Shown here: piece after piece, positions 9,376 to 18,021 of the stretch
Numbering within the stretch: position 1 is the first letter of the stretch
Layout: every line of letters begins with the position of its first letter
DNA from: Noviluteimonas caseinilytica
Lineage (GTDB): Bacteria > Pseudomonadota > Gammaproteobacteria > Xanthomonadales > Xanthomonadaceae
NCBI RefSeq assembly: GCF_018406605.1
Contig: NZ_AP024545.1
Location: 1,426,001-1,490,000, forward strand
Length of the DNA: 64,000 nucleotides
Direction of reading: 5' to 3'
Translations under genes and position numbers: made by a program
Notes under the pieces: generated by a model
Database searches by the model: none
Seen by the model: only the letters and a program-made list of their open reading frames with translations
What the model was told of the DNA's origin: nothing

Positions 9376-10680
9376 ATGAAGCAGACGCTGCCCACCGCCG
9401 AACAACTCCGCCTCGACTGGTCCAACAACCCGCGCTGGGCCGGCATCGAGCGCCCGTATACCGCCGAAGACGTGGTGCGCCTGCGCGGCACCGTCGCCAT
9501 CGAACACTCGCTCGCGCGCATCGGCGCCGACAAGTTGTGGCGTTCGCTGCAGACCGAGGATTTCGTCAACGCGCTCGGCGCGCTCACCGGCAACCAGGCG
9601 ATGCAGCAGGTCAAGGCCGGGCTGAAGGCGATCTACTTGTCCGGCTGGCAGGTGGCCGCGGATGCGAACCTCGCCGGCGAGATGTATCCGGATCAATCGC
9701 TGTATCCGGCCAACTCCGTGCCGCAGGTGGTCAAGCGCATCAACAACACGCTGCTGCGCGCCGACCAGCTGCACCACGCCGAAGGCGACGACGCCATCGA
9801 TTTCCTGCAGCCGATCGTGGCGGACGCCGAGGCCGGCTTCGGCGGCATCCTCAACGCGTTCGAGCTGATGAAAGCGATGATCGAAGCGGGCGCGGCCGGC
9901 GTGCATTTCGAAGACCAGCTCGCGTCGGTGAAGAAGTGCGGCCACATGGGCGGCAAGGTCCTGGTGCCCACGCGCGAAGCGGTGGAAAAACTGGTCGCCG
10001 CGCGCCTGGCCAGCGATGTCATGGGCGTGCCGACGCTGATCGTGGCGCGCACCGACGCCGAAGCCGCGGACCTGCTCACCAGCGACGTCGACGACAACGA
10101 CGCCCCGTTCTGCACGGGCGAGCGCACCGTCGAAGGCTTCTACAAGACGCGCAAGGGCCTGGACCAGGCGGTTTCGCGCGGCCTGGCCTACGCGCCGTAC
10201 GCGGACCTGGTGTGGTGCGAAACCGGCAAGCCGGACCTTGCGTTCGCGAAGGCCTTCGCCGAAGCCATCCATGCCAAGTTCCCCGGCAAGCTGCTGGCCT
10301 ACAACTGCTCGCCGTCGTTCAACTGGAAGCAGCACCTGGACGACGCGACCATCGCGAAATTCCAGAAGGAACTGGCGAGCTACGGGTACAAGTTCCAGTT
10401 CATCACCCTGGCCGGTTTCCACGCGCTCAACTATTCGATGTTCAACCTCGCCCACGGGTATGCGCGCAAGCAGATGAGCGCGTTCGTGGAGCTGCAGCAG
10501 GCCGAGTTCGCGGCCGCCGACAAGGGCTTCACGGCGGTCAAGCACCAGCGCGAAGTGGGCACGGGTTACTTCGATGCGGTGACGCAGACCATCCAGGGCG
10601 CGCAGTCCTCCACGGTCGCGCTGAAGGGCTCCACGGAAGAGGAACAATTCCATCCGACGGCCCCCGCCGCCGCCGCGTGA
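9376..10680 (+). CDS. aceA: Isocitrate lyase
   Basis: 434 residues. Splits isocitrate into glyoxylate and succinate, the first step of the glyoxylate shunt. The active-site signature KKCGHMGGK (with the catalytic Cys) is at about residue 193, and the metal/substrate Asp region is PIVADAEAGFGG. SPSFNWKQ and the C-terminal GTGYFD segment are also typical. AAGGAG lies 8 bases before the ATG. Together with aceB it allows growth on acetate or fatty acids, in keeping with the fadL gene later in the window. Confidence 0.97.
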   Translation: MKQTLPTAEQLRLDWSNNPRWAGIERPYTAEDVVRLRGTVAIEHSLARIGADKLWRSLQTEDFVNALGALTGNQAMQQVKAGLKAIYLSGWQVAADANLAGEMYPDQSLYPANSVPQVVKRINNTLLRADQLHHAEGDDAIDFLQPIVADAEAGFGGILNAFELMKAMIEAGAAGVHFEDQLASVKKCGHMGGKVLVPTREAVEKLVAARLASDVMGVPTLIVARTDAEAADLLTSDVDDNDAPFCTGERTVEGFYKTRKGLDQAVSRGLAYAPYADLVWCETGKPDLAFAKAFAEAIHAKFPGKLLAYNCSPSFNWKQHLDDATIAKFQKELASYGYKFQFITLAGFHALNYSMFNLAHGYARKQMSAFVELQQAEFAAADKGFTAVKHQREVGTGYFDAVTQTIQGAQSSTVALKGSTEEEQFHPTAPAAAA

Positions 10681-10723
10681 GGGTTGTCTCAAAACAGGCG
10701 GTTGCAGGCCCCTGAAAAGGCGC

Positions 10724-10750
10724 GGGGCGTCCGGTCGGGACGCCCCTTTT
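10724..10750 (+). terminator. Rho-independent terminator of aceBA
   Basis: Stem GGGGCGTCC / GGACGCCCC with a four-base loop, followed by TTTT, 44 bases after the aceA stop. Confidence 0.85.
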
Positions 10751-10817
10751 CGTACTCCCCGGAATGAATCCTTTCCGGTGGTATCCTCGGTCGCCGGTCG
10801 TGACGGGGGATCGCAGC

Positions 10818-11846
10818 GTGAATCGTGATAGCGGGCCGCCCCTCCGGCGCCACGCGGACATCGAAGTGCTCGAACCAGCGGCTTCGCTCACGGCGGAGGA
10901 GTACGCGCTGTTCGCGCAGATCGGTCGCCAGCGGCGCGTGGAGCCGGGCGAAAAACTCTTCCGGCGCGGCGACCTCGGCACCACGATGTTCGTCATCGCG
11001 CAGGGTTCGGTCGACCTGGATTTCGGCGACGACCTGGTCGCCAAGCGCCTCGGTGCGCGCGAATTCTTCGGCGAACTCGGCCTGCTGATCGGCGACCACG
11101 CCCGCAGCGCCGACGCCACCGTGTCCAGCCCCGGCATGCTGGTCGAATTGCGCCAGGAAGAATTCGACCAGCTGGTCGAACGCGACCCGCGTCTGCTGGC
11201 CCACTTCCTGCGCCGCGCGATCATGCGCGTGGTGCTGAACGAACAAAGCCTCATCGGCCGCCTGCGCCGTCGGAACCTGGATTTGCAGACCGCGCTCGAC
11301 ACGCTGCGTGCGACCAACCATCGCCTCACGCAGACCGAAGAGCTCACGCGCACCGACGAACTCACGGGCCTCGCCAATCGCCGCGGTTTCCACCTGCACC
11401 TGCAGCAGCGTCGCCGCACCGACATCACGCAAGGCCGCGGCCTGTTGCTGATCGACTGCGACCGCTTCAAGGGCATCAACGACGAATACGGGCACCTGGT
11501 GGGCGATCGCGTGTTGCAGGGCGTCGCCAACATCCTGCGTTCGGCCGCCGGCCCCGACGACATCGCCTGCCGCCTGGGCGGCGACGAGTTCTGCCTGATG
11601 ATCAAGGCCGAAACGCCCGACGACATCGTGCGCGTGGCCGAATTCATCACCACCACCGCGCATGCGTTGCACGAACTGCAACCCGCGCCGCCGCAGATCG
11701 CCACGCTCAGCGTCGGCGCCTGCCTCGTCACCGCCGAAGGCGAATGGGACGACTGGTATGCGCTCGCCGACGCCGCGCTGTACCGGGCGAAGCGACTGGG
11801 TGGCAATCGTGTCGAGTGGCAGGACGCCGCCCTCGCCCCCGCCTGA
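10818..11846 (+). CDS. Cyclic-nucleotide-binding domain plus GGDEF diguanylate cyclase
   Basis: 342 residues. The N-terminal half (about 30-145) is a cNMP/Crp-like beta-roll: EPGEKLFRRGDLGTTMFVIAQGSV and FGELGLL. It leads through a helical linker into a GGDEF domain, with DELTGLANRRGF, LLIDCDRFKGIND and the intact active-site loop RLGGDEF (about residue 256). It should make cyclic di-GMP under control of a small ligand; ligand binding is inferred. GTG 10818 has GGGGA in front, and an in-frame ATG at 10764 sits only 14 bases after the aceA terminator. The next gene begins 26 bases on, so the two may share a transcript. Confidence 0.85.
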   Translation: MNRDSGPPLRRHADIEVLEPAASLTAEEYALFAQIGRQRRVEPGEKLFRRGDLGTTMFVIAQGSVDLDFGDDLVAKRLGAREFFGELGLLIGDHARSADATVSSPGMLVELRQEEFDQLVERDPRLLAHFLRRAIMRVVLNEQSLIGRLRRRNLDLQTALDTLRATNHRLTQTEELTRTDELTGLANRRGFHLHLQQRRRTDITQGRGLLLIDCDRFKGINDEYGHLVGDRVLQGVANILRSAAGPDDIACRLGGDEFCLMIKAETPDDIVRVAEFITTTAHALHELQPAPPQIATLSVGACLVTAEGEWDDWYALADAALYRAKRLGGNRVEWQDAALAPA

Positions 11847-11872
11847 AGGGCGACCGCAGCAAGGATTCGCCC

Positions 11873-14554
11873 ATGATCGATCTCCCCACGGACAGCGCGC
11901 CTGCGCATAGCGCCGCCACCACCAGCCCGCAGGTCCGCACGCTGCTGCTGACGGACCTGTGCGATTCGACGTTGCTGGTCGAACGCCTGGGAGACGCGCC
12001 CGCGGCCGAACTGTTCCGCGCGCACGACCGGCTGGTGCTGGAATTGCAGCAACGGTGGCGCGGGCGGTTGATCGATCGTTCCGACGGTTTGCTGCTGTTG
12101 TTCGAACGCCCGATCGATGGTTTGGGTTTTGCGCTCGATTACACGCGTGGTTTGCGTGAACTCTCCGACCGGCCCGAAGTGCGCGCGCGCAAGCTCGTGC
12201 TGCAGGCGCGCGCCGGCTTGCACGTGGGCGAAGTGCTCACGTGGCGCAACAGCGAAGCCGCCGTGCAGGCGGGCGCCAAGCCGCTGGAAGTGGAAGGCCT
12301 CGCCAAGCCGCTCGCCGGTCGGCTGATGACGCTCGCGCGCCCCGGCCAGGTGTTGCTGTCCGCCACCGCCGAACCGCTGGCGCGCCGCGCCGCGCGCGAA
12401 CTGGGCGAACGCAGCGAACACCTGATCTGGAAATCGCACGGGCGCTGGCGTTTGAAGGGCGTGCCCGACGGCCAGGAAATCTTCGAAGTCGGCGAACCCG
12501 GCTACGCCCCGCTGCGCGCCCCGAAGCAGAACGGCGGCAAGGCATGGCGCGACATCCCCGTGTGGCGCCGCCCGACCGCATTGGCCGCCGAACTGATGCT
12601 GGTGATCGGCATCGGCACCGGCGCGTGGTTCCTCACGCGTCCCACGCCCGCCATCGCCTTCAACGAACGCGACTGGGTGGTGGTGGGCGACCTGCGCAAC
12701 CTCACCGGCCAACCGGTGCTGGACGAATCGCTGGAGCAGGCGTTCCGCATCAGCCTGGAACAGTCGCGCTACGTCAACGTGCTGAGCGACCTGAAGGTGC
12801 GCGACACCTTGCAGCTGATGAAGCGCGGGCCGGCGACGCCGCTGGATCGTGGGGTGGCGAGCGAGATCGCGCTGCGCGATGGCGCGCGCGCGGTGATCTT
12901 GCCGACGGTGGCGGAAGTGGGTGGGCGGGTGCGGGTGAGTGCGGAGGTCATTGATCCGCATACGCAGACGACGGTGTATGCGGAGTCGGCGGATGGGACC
13001 GGGGCGTCTTCAGCGCTGGGTTCAATAGACAAGGTGACGGGGGAGCTGCGCGAAAAGCTGGGTGAGGCGATTGCCAGCATCGAGCGGGATTCGGCGCCGT
13101 TGCCGAAGGTCAGCACGAACAACCTCGACGCATTGAAGGCGTATGCGTTGGGGCTCAAGGCGCACTTCGATTTCAAGCCAAAGGACGCGCTGGCGTACTT
13201 CGCTCGCGCCACGGAAATCGATCCCAACTTCGCCCTCGCGTACATCGCTGCGGGCCGGACGTATGGCCGAATTGGGGATGTGCCCGGCATTCGTCGCGAG
13301 TTCGACAAGGCGAACAAGCACCGGGATCACCTGGCGCCGAGGGAGCTGCTGACGCTTGACGCGCAGCTTGCACGTTTTGGGCCCGTCGAGCCGATGCTGC
13401 AGCGCTGGCAACAGTTGATTGCGATGTATCCGGATAACCAGGACGCGCATTTCGTCCTCGCCGTGGAGCTGATGCTTCGTGCGAATCAGTTCGAAGCCGG
13501 CCTGCAGCATGCAAAAGCTGCGTCGACATCGCAGAACCCGTATCGAGACAACGCCGTCACCCTGCAGGGCATGCTGCTGACCGGCATGGATCGTATCGAT
13601 GATGGCCTGAAGATGTTCCAGGCGGCGTACAAGTTCGGCTTCAAGGGCGGTGCGGACGACTATGCGCGTGCCTATGCAGCGAAACGCGATTTCGCCAGTG
13701 CGCAGCGTGTCCTGGGAAGGAAGGCCGCCTCGGGCACGACCGTCGGCGACCTGAGGCACCCGATGCAGGAGATGTTGTTCGCACTGGACCAAGGCGATTT
13801 CGACACGGCGAGGGCGCAGGCCCAGCGTGGCACGCACAACGCACAGTCGGCCGAGCCGTTGTTTGCGCTTGCGCAGTGGCGCCTGCAGGCGCTGACGCTC
13901 CAGACGATCGAGCGCGCCATGCCGAAAGCGGACCTCGAGCGGGCGTTGCTGGCTGAAATCGATCACGTGCGCGCGCGGTCTGCGGAAACGGACGTTGTCG
14001 CGTCGAACTACAGCGAGATCCTGCTCCTCGCGCTCGGTGACCTTGGTGGATCCATCGATTCCCTGCCGACCGTACGCGCAGCATTGGCGGCGATCGAGAA
14101 TTCAAAGGATTGGCAAGGTTTTCCGCTGATGGCGCAGATGCACGAGGTCCTGCTCGCCGAGCAGGATCGACTCTCCGGCAAGGCCAACGCAGCGTCCGCC
14201 AGGTTGGCGCCCATCGCGTCGCGGGATGAAGCGCTGGTCGCGGTGCATGTCGCGCTGGCGCGCGCGGCGGGAGAAGCGAAGCAGGATGCGTTGGCGCTGC
14301 GCCAACTGGATTGGCTGGTCGCGCATCGGGGTCGGGCGTACATGGAATGGGCGGCGGAAGGTGCGCTCACGCCATCCAACGTCGCGCAGACCACCCTGGC
14401 GCACCTTGAAGCGGCGGAGCTCCTGGCGCGATCGGGCCAGCAGGTGGCCGCAAAGGCGCGGCTGGCGCGCTTCCTGTCGTCCTGGCCGGCGAACACGTTG
14501 CCCGAGTTTCTCAGGCAACGTGTCGCCCGCCTGCAGGATCAATCGTCTGCCTGA
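11873..14554 (+). CDS. Class III cyclase-like TPR membrane protein, putative peptide modification system cyclase
   Basis: 893 residues. The N-terminal domain (about 20-200) is a class III nucleotide cyclase fold. LLTDLCDST keeps the first metal Asp and DRSDGLLLLF the second; LARPGQVLLS is the usual late segment. The Asn of the NxxxR motif seems lost (EGLAKPLAGRL), so activity is uncertain. One membrane helix follows (about 232-253), then a periplasmic TolB/FlgO-like region, then many TPR-like helices (about 410-890). The architecture and the two genes after it fit a family I recall being named putative peptide modification system cyclase in xanthomonads. Its 3' end overlaps the opposite precursor gene by 16 bases. 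Codon choice seems less GC-biased in the second half. Confidence 0.75.
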   Translation: MIDLPTDSAPAHSAATTSPQVRTLLLTDLCDSTLLVERLGDAPAAELFRAHDRLVLELQQRWRGRLIDRSDGLLLLFERPIDGLGFALDYTRGLRELSDRPEVRARKLVLQARAGLHVGEVLTWRNSEAAVQAGAKPLEVEGLAKPLAGRLMTLARPGQVLLSATAEPLARRAARELGERSEHLIWKSHGRWRLKGVPDGQEIFEVGEPGYAPLRAPKQNGGKAWRDIPVWRRPTALAAELMLVIGIGTGAWFLTRPTPAIAFNERDWVVVGDLRNLTGQPVLDESLEQAFRISLEQSRYVNVLSDLKVRDTLQLMKRGPATPLDRGVASEIALRDGARAVILPTVAEVGGRVRVSAEVIDPHTQTTVYAESADGTGASSALGSIDKVTGELREKLGEAIASIERDSAPLPKVSTNNLDALKAYALGLKAHFDFKPKDALAYFARATEIDPNFALAYIAAGRTYGRIGDVPGIRREFDKANKHRDHLAPRELLTLDAQLARFGPVEPMLQRWQQLIAMYPDNQDAHFVLAVELMLRANQFEAGLQHAKAASTSQNPYRDNAVTLQGMLLTGMDRIDDGLKMFQAAYKFGFKGGADDYARAYAAKRDFASAQRVLGRKAASGTTVGDLRHPMQEMLFALDQGDFDTARAQAQRGTHNAQSAEPLFALAQWRLQALTLQTIERAMPKADLERALLAEIDHVRARSAETDVVASNYSEILLLALGDLGGSIDSLPTVRAALAAIENSKDWQGFPLMAQMHEVLLAEQDRLSGKANAASARLAPIASRDEALVAVHVALARAAGEAKQDALALRQLDWLVAHRGRAYMEWAAEGALTPSNVAQTTLAHLEAAELLARSGQQVAAKARLARFLSSWPANTLPEFLRQRVARLQDQSSA

Positions 14555-14880
14555 AGTTCCATCGGCGCGCCGTAGTTCACGATCGCGTTCAACGTCTGCT
14601 CGAGCTTCCCGCGCTGCTGCGCGATCTTTTCCTTCGAAGCCAGCTGCGTTCCGGCGGCAAGTTGCAGGCAGCTGCCGCCGGACATTGCGGCCTGGTCTGA
14701 CGTCGCAAGCTTGGCGCCGGCAGAGTCCGGGGCCTTCCAGCCTGCTTCCACGAGCGCCGCATGCGCATCGCGCTTGAACAAGTCGCGGAAATCGTCATCG
14801 CTAGACAGCCGATCGAGCAAGGTGCGGACGACTTTCGGGTCGAGTGGTTCGGTCGGGCCCGGGCCTTTCTTCATTGCCAT
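14539..14880 (-). CDS. NHLP-like putative modified (RiPP) precursor peptide
   Basis: 113 residues. The N-terminal part LDPKVVRTLLDRLSSDDDFR, ending about residue 48 at LVEAGW, is an amphipathic helix pair like nitrile-hydratase-type leader peptides. The sole Cys is residue 71, in MSGGSCLQL, after which come LASKEKIAQQRGKLEQ and a short acidic end. This matches the small putative modified peptide family I recall from Lysobacter and Stenotrophomonas. GGGGAGA sits about 6 bases before the ATG. It lies tail-to-tail with the cyclase gene and divergent from the SagB-like dehydrogenase gene, which probably acts on it. Whether it is cleaved or modified is not known. Confidence 0.7.
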   Translation of the reverse strand: MAMKKGPGPTEPLDPKVVRTLLDRLSSDDDFRDLFKRDAHAALVEAGWKAPDSAGAKLATSDQAAMSGGSCLQLAAGTQLASKEKIAQQRGKLEQTLNAIVNYGAPMELQADD

Positions 14881-14929
14881 GCGTGTCTCCCCATTTGAGC
14901 AAGTCAATACCCCGGGTGGCGACGCTACC

Positions 14930-14951
14930 CTTGTCTCGTGGTGTTCACAAG
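14930..14951. promoter_or_regulatory. Possible operator in the precursor/dehydrogenase divergent promoter region
   Basis: CTTGT and ACAAG arms with 12 bases between, inside the 106-base region from which both the precursor and the dehydrogenase must be transcribed. No clear -35/-10 pair was seen. The arms are short, so this is a weak candidate. Confidence 0.25.
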
Positions 14952-14986
14952 CTCTAACGTTGCCGTTTTACGCTCAGGAGCGTTCG

Positions 14987-16171
14987 ATGCGCGTGCGGCG
15001 CTGTGCGGTGTTGTGGCTCGAGCCGAGGGAGACAGCACAGTTCCAACTGGAGGACCTGCTTTCCGGAGGCACTGGCATCGTGAGCCAAGTCGGCTGGCGA
15101 GCGCACGCACCGCAGTTCGACGAAGCATTGCCGGTGGACGAGGACGACGTGCTGTTGCTCGGCCGGCTCAGTCCCGTGGATTGGATCGACGATGGTCCCC
15201 TGCGCGCAAAACACGGCGCCGCCAGGCTGCGCACCTTGCTGCGTGCCGGCCTGTTGATCGGCCAGGGGAAGGCGTGGCGCGCCCAGCGACTCGCCGATGA
15301 CGAATTGCGTGCCCAGCATTGGTACGGCTTGTCGGCCGTAGCCCACGCCAGGTCTCGATGGGTCGGGTTGGACGCGGCCCGGGAAGTGGCCGAAGCCGGC
15401 ATGGATACGGCGGCCGGCCTGCGCAAACACTACGGACCGCCGCCCCCGACGCTCATGGAGCGCGGCCCCGCCGACGAACGCGTGCGCTTGCCGCGCGCGG
15501 TCCCGACCGCGCTTGATGCACTCTTCGACCAAAGGAGCACCTGTCGCAACTTCGATACCGAAGCCGTTCTGTCGCAGGTGCAGTTCGCACATGTCGTCGA
15601 ACGTGTCTTTTCCGCACGCGGGCAGGTGCATGGCGCCGACGATTTCAACATGCTGAAGAAAACCAGCCCGTCTGGCGGCGCAATGCATCCGACGGAAGCG
15701 TATTTCATCGTGCATCGCGTCGAAGGACTTGCTCCCGGGCTATATCACTACCACTCGGTCGAACATGCGCTGCAACCATTGCCGTGGGAAGGCACCCCTG
15801 AAGCGTTGCGCGCCTTCGCGCGCCTGGCCGTCGGAGGTCAGCACTGGTTTTCGGACTCGCCAGTCCAGGTTGCGCTGGTGCCGCGTTTCGCGCGCAACTA
15901 CTGGAAATACCAGAACCATCCCAAGGCGTATCGCGTTGCGATCCTGGACATCGGGCACCTCTCCCAGACGCTGCTGGTCACGGCGACCGAGCTTGGACTT
16001 GGCGCCTACATCACAGCGGCCATCAACGAGGTCGACATCGAACAGGCCTTCGGCCTGACAAGCTACGTGGAAAGCCCACTGGCGGTCTGCGGCTTCGGCC
16101 TCCGCGCGGACACGATGACGACCTCGGAGTTCGATCCCAACCGCAAGATCTGGCCGCGCAAACCGAAGTGA
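14987..16171 (+). CDS. SagB-like flavin dehydrogenase, putative peptide maturation dehydrogenase
   Basis: 394 residues. The C-terminal 220 residues are a nitroreductase/SagB domain: DQRSTCRNFDTE (FMN phosphate-binding pattern), TSPSGGAMHPTEAYFIVHRV, GLYHYHSVEHALQPL, and LLVTATELGLGAYITAAIN. SagB enzymes oxidise azolines to azoles in thiazole/oxazole-modified peptides. Here no YcaO cyclodehydratase gene is adjacent, so the chemistry may differ. The N-terminal 150 residues are unlike SagB and may bind the precursor. CAGGAG lies 6 bases before ATG 14987; earlier in-frame codons run over the precursor gene. It ends one base before the cvrA stop on the other strand. Confidence 0.75.
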   Translation: MRVRRCAVLWLEPRETAQFQLEDLLSGGTGIVSQVGWRAHAPQFDEALPVDEDDVLLLGRLSPVDWIDDGPLRAKHGAARLRTLLRAGLLIGQGKAWRAQRLADDELRAQHWYGLSAVAHARSRWVGLDAAREVAEAGMDTAAGLRKHYGPPPPTLMERGPADERVRLPRAVPTALDALFDQRSTCRNFDTEAVLSQVQFAHVVERVFSARGQVHGADDFNMLKKTSPSGGAMHPTEAYFIVHRVEGLAPGLYHYHSVEHALQPLPWEGTPEALRAFARLAVGGQHWFSDSPVQVALVPRFARNYWKYQNHPKAYRVAILDIGHLSQTLLVTATELGLGAYITAAINEVDIEQAFGLTSYVESPLAVCGFGLRADTMTTSEFDPNRKIWPRKPK

Positions 16172-17911
16172 TCAGCGGCCGCCGATCAGGCGCTCGCCCA
16201 CGCCGGTGAATTTCAGGCCCACCTGCGCCACGCGATCGTCCTTCAGCGTGCGCACGACCAGCACCGCCTTGCCGAGCGCGAGGCGGTCGCCGACCTGGGG
16301 CTGTTCGTCGAAGCGTTCGTCGAACAGCTGCGAGGCCGTCGTCGCCGAGAAGCGCGACGGGATGCTGAGGTTGTAGAACGCGGCCAGTTCGCCCAGCGGC
16401 ACGTCGCCCGGCAGCGCGAAGCTGCCGAACAGGTCCTGCTCCGCCAGCCGCGCATCGCTGCCTTCGGCGAACAGCCAGTCCAGGCGCGGCGCCTGTCCGG
16501 TGGGCGCAAGGAAGTACGCGTAGTCGTTTGCCTTCAGCGCTTCCGCGTCTTCGGGCAACAGCACGCGGCCATCGCGCACCACCATCGCCAGGCGCACGCG
16601 GCCGGGCAGGGCATCGCCGCGCAACACCGCGCTGCCGGGCGCGATGCGATAGCCGACCATGTCGTATTCCAGCTGGCCCGGCAGGTCGAGCTGGATGCGG
16701 CGCGTGTTGGGATCCGCGCGCGGCACCGCAACGTCGAACCAGTGCGCCGCGCGTGCCAGCGTCCAGCCCTGCACCACCAGCGAAGCGAACACCACGACGA
16801 AGGCGACGTTGAAGTACAGCGTCGCATTCGGCAGGTTCATCAGCAGCGGAATGGACGCGAGGAAGATGCCGACCGCCCCGCGCAAGCCGGTCCACGCGAT
16901 GAAGCCCACTTCCGCGGGCCGGTAGCGGAACGGGAACAAACACGCCGCCACCGCGATCGGCCGCGCGACGAACATCAGGAACGCCGCCACGCCCAGCGCC
17001 GGCCAGAAAACGCCAAGCAACTTGTGCGGCGACGCCAGCAGGCCGAGCAGCAGGAACATGATCAGCTGCGCGAACCACGTGGCCGCGTCCTGCACCGACA
17101 GCACGTCGGTGCGCGCGCGGATCGGGCGATTGGCGACGACGATGCCGGCCAGGTACACCGCCAGATACCCGCTGCCGCCCGCGAGGTTGGTGAAGCCGAA
17201 CAGCGCGACGGCACCGGACAACGCGAGCCACGGCGGCAAGCCCGACGGCAGGATGAACTTGTTGAGCGTCCATACCATCAGCCGCCCGCCGAGATAGCCC
17301 GCGACCAGGCCGAAGCCCACCGCCCACACCAGGCGCATCGCCAGCATCACCGGCCCCGCGGATTGCTCGCCCGCGATCCACGTCGTCAGCGCGATGGTGA
17401 GGAACACCGCCATCGGATCGTTGCTGCCCGATTCCACTTCCAGCGTCGCGTTGGTGCGGCGCTCCAGGTGCAGGCCGCCGGCGCGCAGCAGGAAGAACAC
17501 CGCGGCCGCATCGGTGGAAGCGACGATCACGCCGAGCAGCAGCGCCTCCAGCAGGGGCAGGTGCAGCAGGTACATCGACGCGAACGCGGTGAGCGCCGCG
17601 GTGATCACCACGCCCAGCGTCGCGAGCACCACCGAGGGCAACACGCTGCCGCGCACGTGCGCCGCGCGCGTGCGCAGGCCGCCGTCGAACAGGATCACCG
17701 CCAGTGCGAGCGAGCCGACGAAGTAGGTGAAGCGCGTATCCGAATACTGGATGTGCCCGATGCCGTCCTCGCCGAGCACCAGGCCGAGCAGCAGGAACAC
17801 CAGCAGCAACGGCGCACCGAACCGGCGCGCGAGCAGCGACGAGGCAATGCCCGCCAGGATCAGCAGCGCACCACCGAGCAGGCGCACGTCGATGTCGTGG
17901 AGATGCTCCAA
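16172..17911 (-). CDS. cvrA: Potassium/proton antiporter of the CvrA/NhaP2 type
   Basis: 579 residues, close to E. coli CvrA (NhaP2). About 12 hydrophobic segments fill residues 10-385, including VIVASTDAAAVFFLL (the conserved STDA ion-binding region) and ESGSNDPMAVFL (SGxND). The C-terminal 190 residues are a soluble RCK_C/TrkA-C-like regulatory part, with QLEYDMVGYRIAPGSAV. Such CPA1 antiporters export K+ or Na+ in exchange for protons. The start chosen is TTG 17911, which has GAGGAG 6 bases upstream. A farther ATG would add 23 residues of unlikely sequence. Confidence 0.85.
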   Translation of the reverse strand: MEHLHDIDVRLLGGALLILAGIASSLLARRFGAPLLLVFLLLGLVLGEDGIGHIQYSDTRFTYFVGSLALAVILFDGGLRTRAAHVRGSVLPSVVLATLGVVITAALTAFASMYLLHLPLLEALLLGVIVASTDAAAVFFLLRAGGLHLERRTNATLEVESGSNDPMAVFLTIALTTWIAGEQSAGPVMLAMRLVWAVGFGLVAGYLGGRLMVWTLNKFILPSGLPPWLALSGAVALFGFTNLAGGSGYLAVYLAGIVVANRPIRARTDVLSVQDAATWFAQLIMFLLLGLLASPHKLLGVFWPALGVAAFLMFVARPIAVAACLFPFRYRPAEVGFIAWTGLRGAVGIFLASIPLLMNLPNATLYFNVAFVVVFASLVVQGWTLARAAHWFDVAVPRADPNTRRIQLDLPGQLEYDMVGYRIAPGSAVLRGDALPGRVRLAMVVRDGRVLLPEDAEALKANDYAYFLAPTGQAPRLDWLFAEGSDARLAEQDLFGSFALPGDVPLGELAAFYNLSIPSRFSATTASQLFDERFDEQPQVGDRLALGKAVLVVRTLKDDRVAQVGLKFTGVGERLIGGR

Positions 17912-17986
17912 CCGTGGCTCCTCGGGGTTCGGACCGAGTGTAACGCGGTGCCCTGCAAGCGGCCGTCGCGCACCGTGCATCTTGTG

Positions 17987-18015
17987 TTGACGATCCGCGC
18001 GACCCCCACTATGTT
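17987..18015 (+). promoter_or_regulatory. Sigma-70 promoter of the riboswitch-nrdAB transcript
   Basis: TTGACG (17987-17992) and TATGTT (18010-18015) are 17 bases apart. The expected start near 18022 falls exactly at the first base-paired strand of the riboswitch. Confidence 0.75.
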
Positions 18016-18021
18016 GTGGCC

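Noticed and set aside
14987..16171. A thiazole/oxazole-modified microcin cluster in the usual sense
   Set aside because: A SagB-like enzyme is present, but no YcaO cyclodehydratase, E1-like partner or transporter gene lies in the surrounding sequence.
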